A stretch of DNA of 64,000 nt from NCBI GenBank assembly GCA_016794345.1, contig JAEUKE010000115.1, positions 51,794 through 115,793 on the forward strand, read 5' to 3'. The stretch's first letter is position 1; each line of letters starts with the position of its first letter. Source of the DNA: Myxococcales bacterium (GTDB lineage Bacteria; Myxococcota_A; Polyangia; Polyangiales; Polyangiaceae). The notes beneath the pieces are model-generated. The model was given only the letters and a program-made list of their open reading frames with translations, ran no database searches and had not been told where the DNA came from. Position numbers and translations under genes: made by a program. Positions 32,982 through 41,625 of this stretch are shown here, piece after piece.

Positions 32982-34673
32982 ATGCCGCAGCATCTCGACC
33001 TCATCCTGACCCTGACGGGTGGTCTCGCGGTGGCGCTCGTCTTCGGGTTCCTCAGCCTTCGCCTCAAGCTCTCGCCCATCGTGGGGTATCTGCTGGGGGG
33101 GGTGGCGATCGGCCCGTTCACGCCGGGGTTCGTCGCGCGGACCGACGTCGCGGAGCAGCTGGCCGAGGTGGGCGTCATCTTGCTCATGTTCGGGGTCGGC
33201 CTCCATTTCCACCCGCGCGAGCTCCTCGCCGTGTGGCGCGTGGCCGTCCCGGGCGCGGTCGTTCAGATCGCGATCGCCACGGCCCTGGGCGTCCTCGTCA
33301 CGAGCTGGTTCGGATGGAGCCTCTCGGCGGGCATCGTCTTCGGTCTCGCCATCGCGGTGGCGAGCACCGTCGTGTTGCTCCGCGTGCTCTCGGACTTCGG
33401 CGTGTTGCACACGCGCCCCGGCCACATCGCGGTCGGGTGGCTCCTCGTCGAGGACCTCTTCACGGTGCTCGTGCTCGTGTTGCTTCCGGTCTTCGCGGGG
33501 GCAGGCGGCACCTCAGGGACAGGAGCAGCGCTCTCGATCCTCGGCGCGCTCGGCAAGGTCGCGTTCCTCGTCGCGTTCACGCTCGTCGTCGGGCGGCGCC
33601 TCATCCCGATGCTGCTCGCCCACGTCGCGCGGTCTCGCTCGCGCGAGCTCTTCACGTTGACCGTCCTGGTGATCGCGCTCGGGATCGCGGTCGGCTCGGC
33701 CAAGCTCTTCGGGGCCTCGATGGCGCTCGGCGCGTTCCTCGCCGGGATGGTGGTGGGTCAATCCGATTTTTCGACGCGCGCGGCCTCCGAGGCGCTCCCG
33801 ATGCGCGACGCCTTCGCCGTGTTGTTCTTCGTGTCGGTCGGCATGCTGCTCGATCCGGCGTCGCTCCTCGACAACGCGGGGCTCATCGCCGGCACCCTCG
33901 TGGTGGTGCTCGTGGGCAAGCCGCTCGCGGCGCTCCTCGTCGTGCTCTTGCTCGGCCGGCCGGCGAAGACCGCCGCGACCGTGGCCATCGCGCTCTCGCA
34001 GATCGGCGAGTTCTCCTTCATCCTCGCGGTGCTCGGGCGCCAGCTGGGTATCCTGCCGGAGAACGCGACGCCGGTGCTCGTCGCTGTGTCCATCGCGTCC
34101 ATCACGTTGAGCCCGTTGCTCTTCCGCCTCGTCGATCCGCTCGCCCGGCTGCTCCCGGAGCTTCGCCGGCCGAGCGGCGGTGTCGAGCGACCGCAAACCG
34201 ACGAGGTCGCCCTCCGGCGCGTTGTCGTCGTGGGCTACGGCCCCGTCGGACAGACGCTCGTGGCGCTGCTCCGCGACAACGGGCTTCACCCGACCGTGGT
34301 GGAGCTGAATCACGAGACGGTGCAGGTGCTCCGTCAGCGCGGTATCGACGCGGTGTATGGGGATGCGTCGCAGCACACGGTGCTCGAGCAGGCGGGGATC
34401 AACTCCGCCGCGGGCCTCGTCTTCGCTGCGTCGGGTGCTCCGGACGCGGTCGTTCGCGAGGCCACGATGCTGAACCCGCGCTTGCTGGTCCTGACGCGGA
34501 CGACCTACCTGCGGGAGGTCCCCCAGCTCAAGAGCGCGGGCGCGACCGTCATCGTCACCGCCGAGGCCGAGGTGGCGCTCGCCATGACCGAGCACCTCCT
34601 CGACGAGCTCGGCGCGACCGCCGAGCAGCTCGACCGCGCCCGCGACAAGGTCCGGCACGAGCTCTTCGCGTGA
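32982..34673 (+). CDS. Kef/YbaL-type monovalent cation:proton antiporter (CPA2) with TrkA-N domain
   Basis: A 563-residue inner-membrane protein. Residues 1-385 form the CPA2 antiporter core (LSPIVGYLLGGVAIGPFTPG, EVGVILLMFGVGLHF, ASTVVLLRVLSDFG, LLVEDLFTVLVLVLLP, LGAFLAGMVVGQSDFS). Residues from about 407 form a Rossmann RCK/TrkA-N domain with VVVVGYGPVGQTLVALLRDNG and VYGDASQHTVLEQAGI that would bind NAD(H). The combination indicates a gated potassium-type efflux antiporter. The order and length fit YbaL/KefB. ATG 32982 gives MPQHLDLILTL, directly followed by the first helix. No glutathione-related KefF/KefG partner is adjacent. Confidence 0.88.
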   Translation: MPQHLDLILTLTGGLAVALVFGFLSLRLKLSPIVGYLLGGVAIGPFTPGFVARTDVAEQLAEVGVILLMFGVGLHFHPRELLAVWRVAVPGAVVQIAIATALGVLVTSWFGWSLSAGIVFGLAIAVASTVVLLRVLSDFGVLHTRPGHIAVGWLLVEDLFTVLVLVLLPVFAGAGGTSGTGAALSILGALGKVAFLVAFTLVVGRRLIPMLLAHVARSRSRELFTLTVLVIALGIAVGSAKLFGASMALGAFLAGMVVGQSDFSTRAASEALPMRDAFAVLFFVSVGMLLDPASLLDNAGLIAGTLVVVLVGKPLAALLVVLLLGRPAKTAATVAIALSQIGEFSFILAVLGRQLGILPENATPVLVAVSIASITLSPLLFRLVDPLARLLPELRRPSGGVERPQTDEVALRRVVVVGYGPVGQTLVALLRDNGLHPTVVELNHETVQVLRQRGIDAVYGDASQHTVLEQAGINSAAGLVFAASGAPDAVVREATMLNPRLLVLTRTTYLREVPQLKSAGATVIVTAEAEVALAMTEHLLDELGATAEQLDRARDKVRHELFA

Positions 34674-34711
34674 GCACGCTCGAGCGGCCCCCCGTGCCGA
34701 TCGAGCGCTCG

Positions 34712-36514
34712 TCACTGGGCGATGTAGACGTCGCCGCCGCTGTTGCCCTCGAACGTGTTGCTCGACTCGATATCGGCGTTGTATTGCGCGTATCCGCCGA
34801 GCCAAATGCCCCACTGGGCGCTCTGCCGGACGACGCTGTTCTTCACGTTCACCACGACGCCGTGGCTGTCGCTCTTGGCCGTGATCATCCCGGCCTCGCC
34901 CGCGCCGCTCATCGACCCGCCGTATTCGATCACCGCGTGCTCCAGCGAGTTCCCGGCGTTGATCGTCGTGTCGAAGATGATGCTGTGCCAATACCCGTTC
35001 GTCTGCTCGACCCCGGTGATGGTGATCGGCTTCTCCGCCGTGCCCACCGCGTGCAGGGCGGCGTCGTCTCCGCCCACGCCGATCCAGCCGTCCTCGGGGA
35101 GCATGAGGGTCACGCCCGGCTCGAGGGTCCACACCGCGTCGACGTGCAAGTCGCTCTCGAGCTCGTAGGGGACGCCCAGGTCTCGCCAGGAGACGATCGC
35201 GTTCACGCGATCGTCGCGAACCCGCAGCCGGTCGACGTCGTTGTCTGTGTAGGTCGAGGTCGCGTCCAGCTGGTGGACGGCGCGCGCCCCCACGCTCGCG
35301 GGCCCGAGCCCGTTGCCGGTGAGGGTGTTCCCCGTGAACGCGGGGGTCACCGCGGTGCCGGCCAGATAGAGCCCGAAGCCCTCGTTCTCCCGCAGCGTCG
35401 TGTTCTCGAGGCTCAACGTGACGCCGTGGCTATCCGCGATCGCGCGGACCCCCGCGCCGTTGGCGTCGGAGGCGGTGCTGCCGCCGTATTCGATCGTCAC
35501 GTAGGCGAGCCGATTGGCCGCGTTGTTCGTGCCGTCGAACGTGATGGCGTCCCAGTAGCCGCGGACGGCTTCGGCGCCGGTGAAGACGATCGGCGCCTCG
35601 GCGGTCCCCGACGCGTCGATGGCGGCGTCGTCGCCGCCCACGCTTATCCAACCTCCCTCCGAGAGGATGATCGTGTTCGGCGCCTCGATCACCCAGGGCG
35701 CGTCGACGTGGAGGTAGCCCGAGAGGTGGAACGGAACGTCGATGGCCGCCCAGTCGAGGTTCTTGGAGAGCCGGTTCGAACGGACGAAGACTTCGTCCAC
35801 GTCGTTGCCCGAATAGGTCGAGGTCGCGTCGAGGAAGCCGGCCACGTCCGAGTCGACGCTCGCTGGGCCGAGCGTGTTCTTCGTGAGCGTGTTGCCCGAG
35901 AAGCCGGTCAGCTCGGCGCTGCCGACGAGGTACAGGCCGAAGCCTTCGCTCTCCCGGATCGTCGAGTCGGTCAGCGAGAGGCGCACCTCCCGGCTGTCCG
36001 AGACGACCTTGACCGCGGCCGCCTCCGCGTCGGAGTCGGTGCTCCCGGCGTATTGGACCGTGACGTGGTCGAGCTTGTGCTCGGCTCCCTCCGTGCGTCC
36101 GAGCAGGAGACCCCCCCACGAGCCGCGGGCCGCGACATCGCCGGTGAGGCAGATGGGCTCCTCCGCCGTCCCGCTCGCGACGAGCGACTGCCCTTCGCCG
36201 ACCTCGAGCCTCGTGCCCTCGGCGAAGAGGATCGTCGTTCCCGCCGCGATCGTGAGCGTCACGCCGGCGCCGAGCTCGGGGCTCTTCGCGGCGCGGTAAC
36301 AGCCCTTCGCGAGGGTGGTGGAGGTGTCGAACCTCTCGGGGAGAGCCTCGCAGGTGGCTCGCAAGGAATCGACGTCGGCGCAGGCGTCGACGGCGGCCTG
36401 CCCTCCCGAGCCGCCGCTGCCGCCGGACCCACCGGGGCCCTCGGGATCATCGCCGCAGGCGGCGGCAAACGTTGCGGGGAGAAGGACCAGAGGAAAGAGG
36501 CGAAGCAGGGACAT
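34712..36514 (-). CDS. Lipoprotein with three parallel beta-helix repeat units
   Basis: A 600-residue exported protein starting MSLLRLFPLVLLPATFAAACGDD at ATG 36514, a lipobox with Cys after FAAA. A Gly/Ser linker follows. The body has three homologous units of about 180 residues, each with a strand-rich block: HVTVQYAGSTDSDAEAAAVK, YVTIEYGGSTASDANGAGVR and HAVIEYGGSMSGAGEAGMIT. Each is followed by S-D-S-x-V-L-L and a GFGLYL-type motif. This is the right-handed parallel beta-helix pattern of surface proteins that bind or cleave polysaccharide. No catalytic residues stand out. The internal repetition implies growth by duplication. Divergent from the histidine kinase gene, sharing about 250 bases of upstream DNA. 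Confidence 0.75.
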   Translation of the reverse strand: MSLLRLFPLVLLPATFAAACGDDPEGPGGSGGSGGSGGQAAVDACADVDSLRATCEALPERFDTSTTLAKGCYRAAKSPELGAGVTLTIAAGTTILFAEGTRLEVGEGQSLVASGTAEEPICLTGDVAARGSWGGLLLGRTEGAEHKLDHVTVQYAGSTDSDAEAAAVKVVSDSREVRLSLTDSTIRESEGFGLYLVGSAELTGFSGNTLTKNTLGPASVDSDVAGFLDATSTYSGNDVDEVFVRSNRLSKNLDWAAIDVPFHLSGYLHVDAPWVIEAPNTIILSEGGWISVGGDDAAIDASGTAEAPIVFTGAEAVRGYWDAITFDGTNNAANRLAYVTIEYGGSTASDANGAGVRAIADSHGVTLSLENTTLRENEGFGLYLAGTAVTPAFTGNTLTGNGLGPASVGARAVHQLDATSTYTDNDVDRLRVRDDRVNAIVSWRDLGVPYELESDLHVDAVWTLEPGVTLMLPEDGWIGVGGDDAALHAVGTAEKPITITGVEQTNGYWHSIIFDTTINAGNSLEHAVIEYGGSMSGAGEAGMITAKSDSHGVVVNVKNSVVRQSAQWGIWLGGYAQYNADIESSNTFEGNSGGDVYIAQ

Positions 36515-36764
36515 GCGGCCCTTCCCCGCAAGCTCGGTGCCATGGGGCAAACATCCCCGAACGCCCCGGTTCGGGCCGGGTTTGCCGTCCTGTTTCGTTG
36601 TGTAATCACGATGCAGGTGCGCAGAGTTGCAGGCTTTGCGTCGCAGAGAACGTGACGCGATCGTCATGCTAGAAGCGAGGAGGTGTCGCTTGCGGACGAT
36701 CGTCTAGTTGTGCGGTTTTCGTTGCGGCTTGACCGCACCGCCGAACCGAGGTGGTTATCTATCA
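36515..36764. promoter_or_regulatory. Divergent promoter region with a GACGATCGTC palindrome
   Basis: This 250-base region separates the leftward lipoprotein from the rightward kinase and must carry both promoters. GACGATCGTC at 36695-36704 is a perfect 10-bp palindrome, and a related gcgatcgtc lies at about 36657-36665, giving a candidate operator pair. No clear -35/-10 boxes are called. Confidence 0.35.
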
Positions 36765-38324
36765 TTGGCGGGAGATTTCGACGAACAGGCGGTCTTCATC
36801 ACGGGCCCCGTCGTTGTGTTCAAGTGGCGCAACGAGCCGGGGTGGCCCGTTGAGTACGTCTCGCCGAACGCGGAGGAGGTGTTCGGCCACGCGGCGGAGG
36901 CCTTCCTCTCCGGTCGAGTCGTCTACGCGGATCTCATCCACCCGGACGACGGCGAGCGGGTCTCCCGAGAGGTCGAGGCGGCGAGCGCAGGGCAGGCGTC
37001 GTCGTTCGTGCACGAGCCTTACCGGGTGCTCCACAAATCCGGCGAGGCGCGCTGGCTCTACGACGCGACCCGCATCCAACGCTCGGAGGACGGCAGGCCC
37101 GTCTCGTTCCTCGGCTACGTCATCGACATCAGCGCGCGTGTCGCCGCCGAGACCGAGAAACGCGAGCTCGAGCGACGCCTCAACCACGCGCAGAAGCTCG
37201 AGAGCCTCGGCGTGCTCGCCGGCGGCGTCGCGCACGACTTCAACAACGTGCTGACCGGTATCCTCGCTCACGCCGGCCTCGCGAAGCGCGCGGTGGGGAC
37301 GGAGGCGCCGCAAGCGACGGAGAGCCTCCAGCAGATCGAGCGCCTGGCTCTCGGCGCCTCCCAGTGGACGCGGCAGCTGCTCGCGTACGCCGGCAAGGGC
37401 AGCTTCGTCGCCGTCCCGCTCGACCTGAGCGAGCTCGCCCGCGAGATGGTCGGGATGATCGAGGTCATCGTCCCGCGGACCGCCACGCTGCGCCTCGAGC
37501 TCGCGCGTGGTCTGCCGAGCGTCGTCGCGGATCGCGGCGAGATCCAGCAGGTCATCATGAACCTCCTCACGAACGCCGTGGACGCGCTCGGCGACAGGCC
37601 GGGGGAGGTGACCATTCGAACGGAGCTCCAGCACCTCGACGAGCAGACGTGTGCGCTTCGCTTCGCAGAAGAGGCGCTTGCCGCGGGGGACTTCGTGCAC
37701 CTCTCGGTCTCCGACACCGGCTGCGGGATGTCCCCCGACGTGAAGGCCAAGCTCTTCGACCCGTTTTTCACGACGAAGCAGTCCGGGCGTGGCCTCGGCA
37801 TGTCGGCGGTCCTCGGGATCGTGCGCGCCCATCGTGGGGCCGTGCGGGTCGAGTCCGAGCCGGGCCGCGGCACGTCGTTCCGGCTCTGGTTCCCGTCCAC
37901 GTGGCAGGCCAAGGCGGCCCCGCCCTCACCCGTGCCACCCGTCAAATGGCGAGGCGCCGGCACGGTGCTCATCGTGGACGACGACGAGGCGATCCGACTC
38001 GCGTTGCGCACGTTGCTCACGGAGATGGGCTTCGCGACGGCGATCGCAAGAGACGGCGCGGAGGCCCTCGCGGTCTTCGACTCCCAGCAGGACGAGGTGG
38101 TGCTGGTCCTGCTCGACCTGACGATGCCGGTCATGAACGGCGCAGAGACGTTCGCCGCGCTGACGGCGCGTCGTCCCGACGTCCCGGTGATCGTGATGAG
38201 CGGCTACACGGAGCAGCAGGCGGTCGACGGGCTCGTCGAGGGCGAACGCACTGCCTTCCTCGGCAAGCCGTTTGCAGTCGAAGAGCTCGAGGCCGCGGTC
38301 AAGGTGCTGCTCGGCTCGCGTTGA
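36765..38324 (+). CDS. Hybrid PAS histidine kinase with C-terminal receiver domain
   Basis: About 519 residues. The N-terminal PAS/PAC unit (EYVSPNAEEVFGHAAEAFL, LIHPDDGERVSREVE, EPYRVLHKSGEARWLYD) senses an unknown signal. The dimerisation H-box is LESLGVLAGGVAHDFNNVLTG, a HWE/NtrB-like form with His in AHDFNN. The ATPase domain shows QQVIMNLLTNAVDAL, SDTGCGMSPDVKAKLFDPFF and GLGMSAVLGIVRAHRG. A receiver follows (VLIVDDDEAIR, LLDLTMPVMNG, KPFAVEELEAAVK) with the phospho-acceptor Asp in LLDLTMP. No membrane segment is present, so it is cytoplasmic. I chose TTG 36765, with GAGGTGG about 11 bases upstream; a TTG at 36708 is the alternative. Confidence 0.85.
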   Translation: MAGDFDEQAVFITGPVVVFKWRNEPGWPVEYVSPNAEEVFGHAAEAFLSGRVVYADLIHPDDGERVSREVEAASAGQASSFVHEPYRVLHKSGEARWLYDATRIQRSEDGRPVSFLGYVIDISARVAAETEKRELERRLNHAQKLESLGVLAGGVAHDFNNVLTGILAHAGLAKRAVGTEAPQATESLQQIERLALGASQWTRQLLAYAGKGSFVAVPLDLSELAREMVGMIEVIVPRTATLRLELARGLPSVVADRGEIQQVIMNLLTNAVDALGDRPGEVTIRTELQHLDEQTCALRFAEEALAAGDFVHLSVSDTGCGMSPDVKAKLFDPFFTTKQSGRGLGMSAVLGIVRAHRGAVRVESEPGRGTSFRLWFPSTWQAKAAPPSPVPPVKWRGAGTVLIVDDDEAIRLALRTLLTEMGFATAIARDGAEALAVFDSQQDEVVLVLLDLTMPVMNGAETFAALTARRPDVPVIVMSGYTEQQAVDGLVEGERTAFLGKPFAVEELEAAVKVLLGSR

Positions 38325-38358
38325 CCGCCTCGCGCACGGATCCGCGTATCCTCGCGAG

Positions 38359-39336
38359 ATGGCGGTTCACGGAGGAGCCCGGGTCGGGCTGATCGAGGCG
38401 CTCGGCGTCTTGCCGATCGGCAAGACGCTGCGCGAGGCGAGGCTGGCGGTCGCGGGCGACGGCTCGACCCCGAAGACACGTGCCGACCTCTCGTCGCTCC
38501 GACAGTACCGACCACGCCTCGCGCTGGCGCTCTGGCTCGGGCGGAAGCCGCTCGGGCGCCGAGTGCCCGTCACGAATCTCTTCAACTACCTGCAGCCGCC
38601 CCCGGAGCTCGGCTGGTCGGTTCGGGTCACGAACGTGCGTGACTTCCGTGGCGGGGACACCACCTACGACAGCCACAACGGCACGGACCTCGCGATCCCT
38701 CCGGGCACGGCGGTCTGCGCCGCCGCGCCCGGACAGGTCTTGCGTGTCTCGAGCGAGTTCCATCGCGGCGGTCGGAAGGTCTTCCTCGATCACGGCCGCG
38801 GGCTCGTGACCACGTACAACCACCTCGCGCGCCCGCTCGTCGCGCCGGGCCAGAACGTCCGGCGGGGGGAGCGGATCGCGATCTCGGGTTACAGCGGCAT
38901 CGACGCGGTGATCGCTTTCCCCTGGGTGCCGCCGCACGTGCATTTCAATTGCTGGCTGAACGGGCGCTATGTCGATCCGTTTGCGCCGGCGCAGAGCCCC
39001 GCCCCGTCCCTCTGGCGACGCCACAACGATCCGACGCCGGCCGCCCCCGCCGACCTCCAAGACGACGCGTTCGAGCCGTCGCGCTTCGACGAGGCAGCCA
39101 TCTCCGCGGCCGCGGCGGCGTGTCGCCACCCGGACTCGCGGCGCGAGATCGAGCAGGCCGGCACGATCGCGGAGCGCGCCGGCGCGGCCCTCATGCACCT
39201 GGCGTATTTCCCGACGCGCTTCGACCAAGCGCGCCTCGGGCCCGCGTTCACCCTCTTTCGAGAGACGTTCGAGCGCGCGCCTCGTCTCGACCTCCCGTTC
39301 TCGGCCGACGACTACGACGGCATCGAGATCCTCTGA
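38359..39336 (+). CDS. M23-family (LytM-type) metallopeptidase
   Basis: A 325-residue protein with a LytM zinc-peptidase domain at residues about 95-210. Zinc ligands are visible as HNGTD (His106, Asp110) and HVHF (His195, with His193), and the catalytic His155 in TTYNHLARP. VAPGQNVRRGERIAISGYSG is the typical surrounding. Such enzymes cleave peptidoglycan crosslinks or act as inactive activators; here all ligands are present. No clear signal peptide is seen at the N-terminus, which is unusual for a wall enzyme. The C-terminal 115 residues are a helical domain of unknown role (DEAAISAAAAACRHPDSRREI). ATG 38359 follows the kinase gene by 34 bases. Confidence 0.8.
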   Translation: MAVHGGARVGLIEALGVLPIGKTLREARLAVAGDGSTPKTRADLSSLRQYRPRLALALWLGRKPLGRRVPVTNLFNYLQPPPELGWSVRVTNVRDFRGGDTTYDSHNGTDLAIPPGTAVCAAAPGQVLRVSSEFHRGGRKVFLDHGRGLVTTYNHLARPLVAPGQNVRRGERIAISGYSGIDAVIAFPWVPPHVHFNCWLNGRYVDPFAPAQSPAPSLWRRHNDPTPAAPADLQDDAFEPSRFDEAAISAAAAACRHPDSRREIEQAGTIAERAGAALMHLAYFPTRFDQARLGPAFTLFRETFERAPRLDLPFSADDYDGIEIL

Positions 39337-39379
39337 GGGCGCTCGGGAATAGCCCCGGCCGGTCGGGCCTTGGGGGGCC

Positions 39380-39805
39380 GTGTTCGACCTGGCGATGACG
39401 CTCGCGCTCGCCTCGTGCCTGCTCCGGTCGGTCCGGGTGCGGTTCGCGGTGGGCATCGTGAGCGCGCTCGGCGTCGCGTTCGTGCTCGGCGTCGCCGCCC
39501 TCGGCGCGCTGCGGTCGGGTCTCTTGCGCGGGCGCTTCGGGACGGCAATGGGGGTCTTCTTCGTCGGACCCTCGGGGGTCCCGCACGCGGGTCTCTTCGG
39601 CGATCCGCTCCTCGTCGGCGCGCTGGTCTGTGCAATGACGGCCGTCCCCGCGGTGTTGGCCGGTCGGGCCGCCGCACGCCGGCCGCCGGGCGAGGGCGCG
39701 GAGCGGTGGGGTCGGGCACACCTCGCCTTCTTGGCCGCGTTCACCTTCGGCGCGATCCGCCTGGTCACGGCGCTCCTCTTCCGCGCCCTCGGCGCGACGA
39801 CCTGA
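39380..39805 (+). CDS. Small integral membrane protein, unknown
   Basis: A 141-residue protein with GTG start at 39380. At least four hydrophobic segments are visible (MFDLAMTLALASCLLRSV, AVGIVSALGVAFVLGVAAL, FGDPLLVGALVCAMTAVPAVLAG, HLAFLAAFTFGAIRLVTALLF). The loops are Arg-rich and short. No family motif is recognised. It sits between the M23 peptidase and the MYXO-CTERM gene in the same direction, with 43 and 62-base gaps, so it may or may not be co-transcribed. Confidence 0.55.
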   Translation: MFDLAMTLALASCLLRSVRVRFAVGIVSALGVAFVLGVAALGALRSGLLRGRFGTAMGVFFVGPSGVPHAGLFGDPLLVGALVCAMTAVPAVLAGRAAARRPPGEGAERWGRAHLAFLAAFTFGAIRLVTALLFRALGATT

Positions 39806-39867
39806 GAGCGGCCGCGCGACGGACGACCGCTGGTGGCCGGTCGTCCGATCCTCTACCTTGCTTCGCC

Positions 39868-41625
39868 ATGAAAGCCGTCGCCCTCGCCGCGCTCGCTTCG
39901 CTGCCGCTCGTGCTCCTCGCTCGCGAAGCCCACGCCCAGCTCCTGTTCGAGGACCAAGGGACCTCCAAGCTCGGCACGCAGCCCTGCGGGGGCTCGGGCT
40001 GCTGGACCAACTACGCGCGCGTCACGGACGTCGACGGCGACGGCGATCTGGATCTCGTGGCCGTCAACTGCGGCGGGTTCTTCTCGAACCCCACGCCGCA
40101 GCCGCTCACCATCTACACGAACGACGGCGCGGGGAACTTCACGAACGGCTCGGCGCTCGTCTCGAACTACGTCGCGAGCCTGCGTCAGGTGGCGTTCGGT
40201 GACATCGACAACGACGGCGACGTCGACCTCTTCGCTCCCGCCGCGGGGGCCGATCAGCCCGACGCGCTCTTTGTCATGGATGGCGGCACGTTCACGAACG
40301 AGGCGGCGGCGCGCTTGCCGGCCAACCTCTCGTCGGACGCGGGGGCCACGCGCTTCGGCGACTTCGACAACGACGGTGATCTCGACATCATCGTGGCCAA
40401 CGGCTACCTGAGCGGCGGAGGACCGGCCGGCCTCTACTACAACGACGGCGCGGGCAACTTCACCGCGGCGCCGTCGGGCTCGGTGCCCTCGATCGGCGGC
40501 GGCAACCCGGACGACCTGGACCTGGCGGACGTGGACGGGGACTTCGATCTCGACGTCTACGTGAACAATCATAGCGGGCAGAACGCGCTGTGGTTGAACG
40601 ACGGCGACGGCACGTTCACGGACGCCTCGTCCACGCTCCCGCCGCTCGGCTCCGGCTCGCAGTTTCATTACGGCCCGGTCTTCTGCGACGTCGACAACGA
40701 CGGCGACTCGGACATCCTGATCGACAACACCGGGGGCGGCTACACCGAGCAGCTCCTGATCAACGCGGGCAACGGCACCTTCACGGACGAGACGTCGCGG
40801 ATCACGGGCAACAGCGGCGCCGACGACAACCTCGTCTCGTGCGTCGACTACGACGCCGACGGCGACTTCGACATCGTGGTCGGCGCGCTCTCGTCGAACG
40901 GCGAGCGCGCCTTCACCAACGACGGCGCGGGCAACTTCAGCGCAAACGCGGGGGCGTTCACCGCGCTGACCGACCCCACCCTGTGGATGGAGTTCGGCGA
41001 CCTGAACGGGGACGGTCGCGTCGACGCCTTCACGGCGCAGGGGGAGGGCAACCCCCAGCTCGAGCGCGTGTATTTCGGCAACGCGATGGTCGCGGCGGAT
41101 ACCACGCCGCCGCAGATCGTCGCGACCGACATCTCCACGGTCGGCTCGGACAACGTCGTGCGCTTCAAGGTGCGCGACAACGCGGTGACCGACGAGGGCC
41201 CGCGCCTCCGCCGCGCCTACCTGATGGCGGACTCGATGGAATATTCGGCTCGCTTCATGGGCGGGGACCTCTACCGAGCCGTGCTCCCGCCGGACGTGGC
41301 GATGTTCACGATTTGCGCGGAGGATCTGGCGGGGAACGCGGACTGCGGCGAGCCGATCCAGACGACCACCACGACCACCACGGCCACCACCGGCTCGAGC
41401 ACGACGGGCAGCGGCTCGTCGACCGGGTCGGGCACGACGGGGAGCGGCGCCGGGAGCGGCGGAGGAGCGGGCGGGGGCGGCGCCGACGACGGCGGCGGCG
41501 AAGACGGCTGCAGCTGCCGGGCGGCGGGCGGTCCATCGCGCGAGGCCGGTGCCCTCTTCGGGCTCGGCGCCGGGGTCTTCGCGCTCGCGCGGCTCGTGCG
41601 CCGGCGCACGAAGGCCGCGAAATGA
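39868..41625 (+). CDS. FG-GAP/VCBS repeat protein with MYXO-CTERM sorting tail
   Basis: A 585-residue surface protein starting with a signal peptide (MKAVALAALASLPLVLLAREAHA). Seven calcium-loop motifs of the FG-GAP/VCBS type recur every 60 or so residues: DVDGDGDLDLV, DIDNDGDVDLF, DFDNDGDLDII, DVDGDFDLDVY, DVDNDGDSDIL, DYDADGDFDIV and DLNGDGRVDAF. They are expected to build a beta-propeller. A Thr/Ser/Gly-rich spacer leads to the C-terminus CSCRAAGG, a hydrophobic stretch and the basic end RLVRRRTKAAK. This Cys-helix-Arg layout is the MYXO-CTERM signal for lipid anchoring and surface display in myxobacteria. Its last bases overlap the amidase start (ATGA). Confidence 0.88.
   Translation: MKAVALAALASLPLVLLAREAHAQLLFEDQGTSKLGTQPCGGSGCWTNYARVTDVDGDGDLDLVAVNCGGFFSNPTPQPLTIYTNDGAGNFTNGSALVSNYVASLRQVAFGDIDNDGDVDLFAPAAGADQPDALFVMDGGTFTNEAAARLPANLSSDAGATRFGDFDNDGDLDIIVANGYLSGGGPAGLYYNDGAGNFTAAPSGSVPSIGGGNPDDLDLADVDGDFDLDVYVNNHSGQNALWLNDGDGTFTDASSTLPPLGSGSQFHYGPVFCDVDNDGDSDILIDNTGGGYTEQLLINAGNGTFTDETSRITGNSGADDNLVSCVDYDADGDFDIVVGALSSNGERAFTNDGAGNFSANAGAFTALTDPTLWMEFGDLNGDGRVDAFTAQGEGNPQLERVYFGNAMVAADTTPPQIVATDISTVGSDNVVRFKVRDNAVTDEGPRLRRAYLMADSMEYSARFMGGDLYRAVLPPDVAMFTICAEDLAGNADCGEPIQTTTTTTTATTGSSTTGSGSSTGSGTTGSGAGSGGGAGGGGADDGGGEDGCSCRAAGGPSREAGALFGLGAGVFALARLVRRRTKAAK

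Noticed and set aside
30945..33425. 826-codon open frame on the minus strand across the TRAP genes
   Set aside because: Antisense to DctQ/DctM and the antiporter start, with His/Arg/Glu-rich sequence and no domain.
32885..36655. 1256-codon open frame on the plus strand spanning the Kef antiporter and the beta-helix gene
   Set aside because: It overlaps a confidently identified antiporter in another frame and an antisense lipoprotein; no motif supports it.
36515..36764. tRNA candidate around the GGTTCG-like motif near 36570
   Set aside because: No acceptor stem or anticodon arm can be formed around it.
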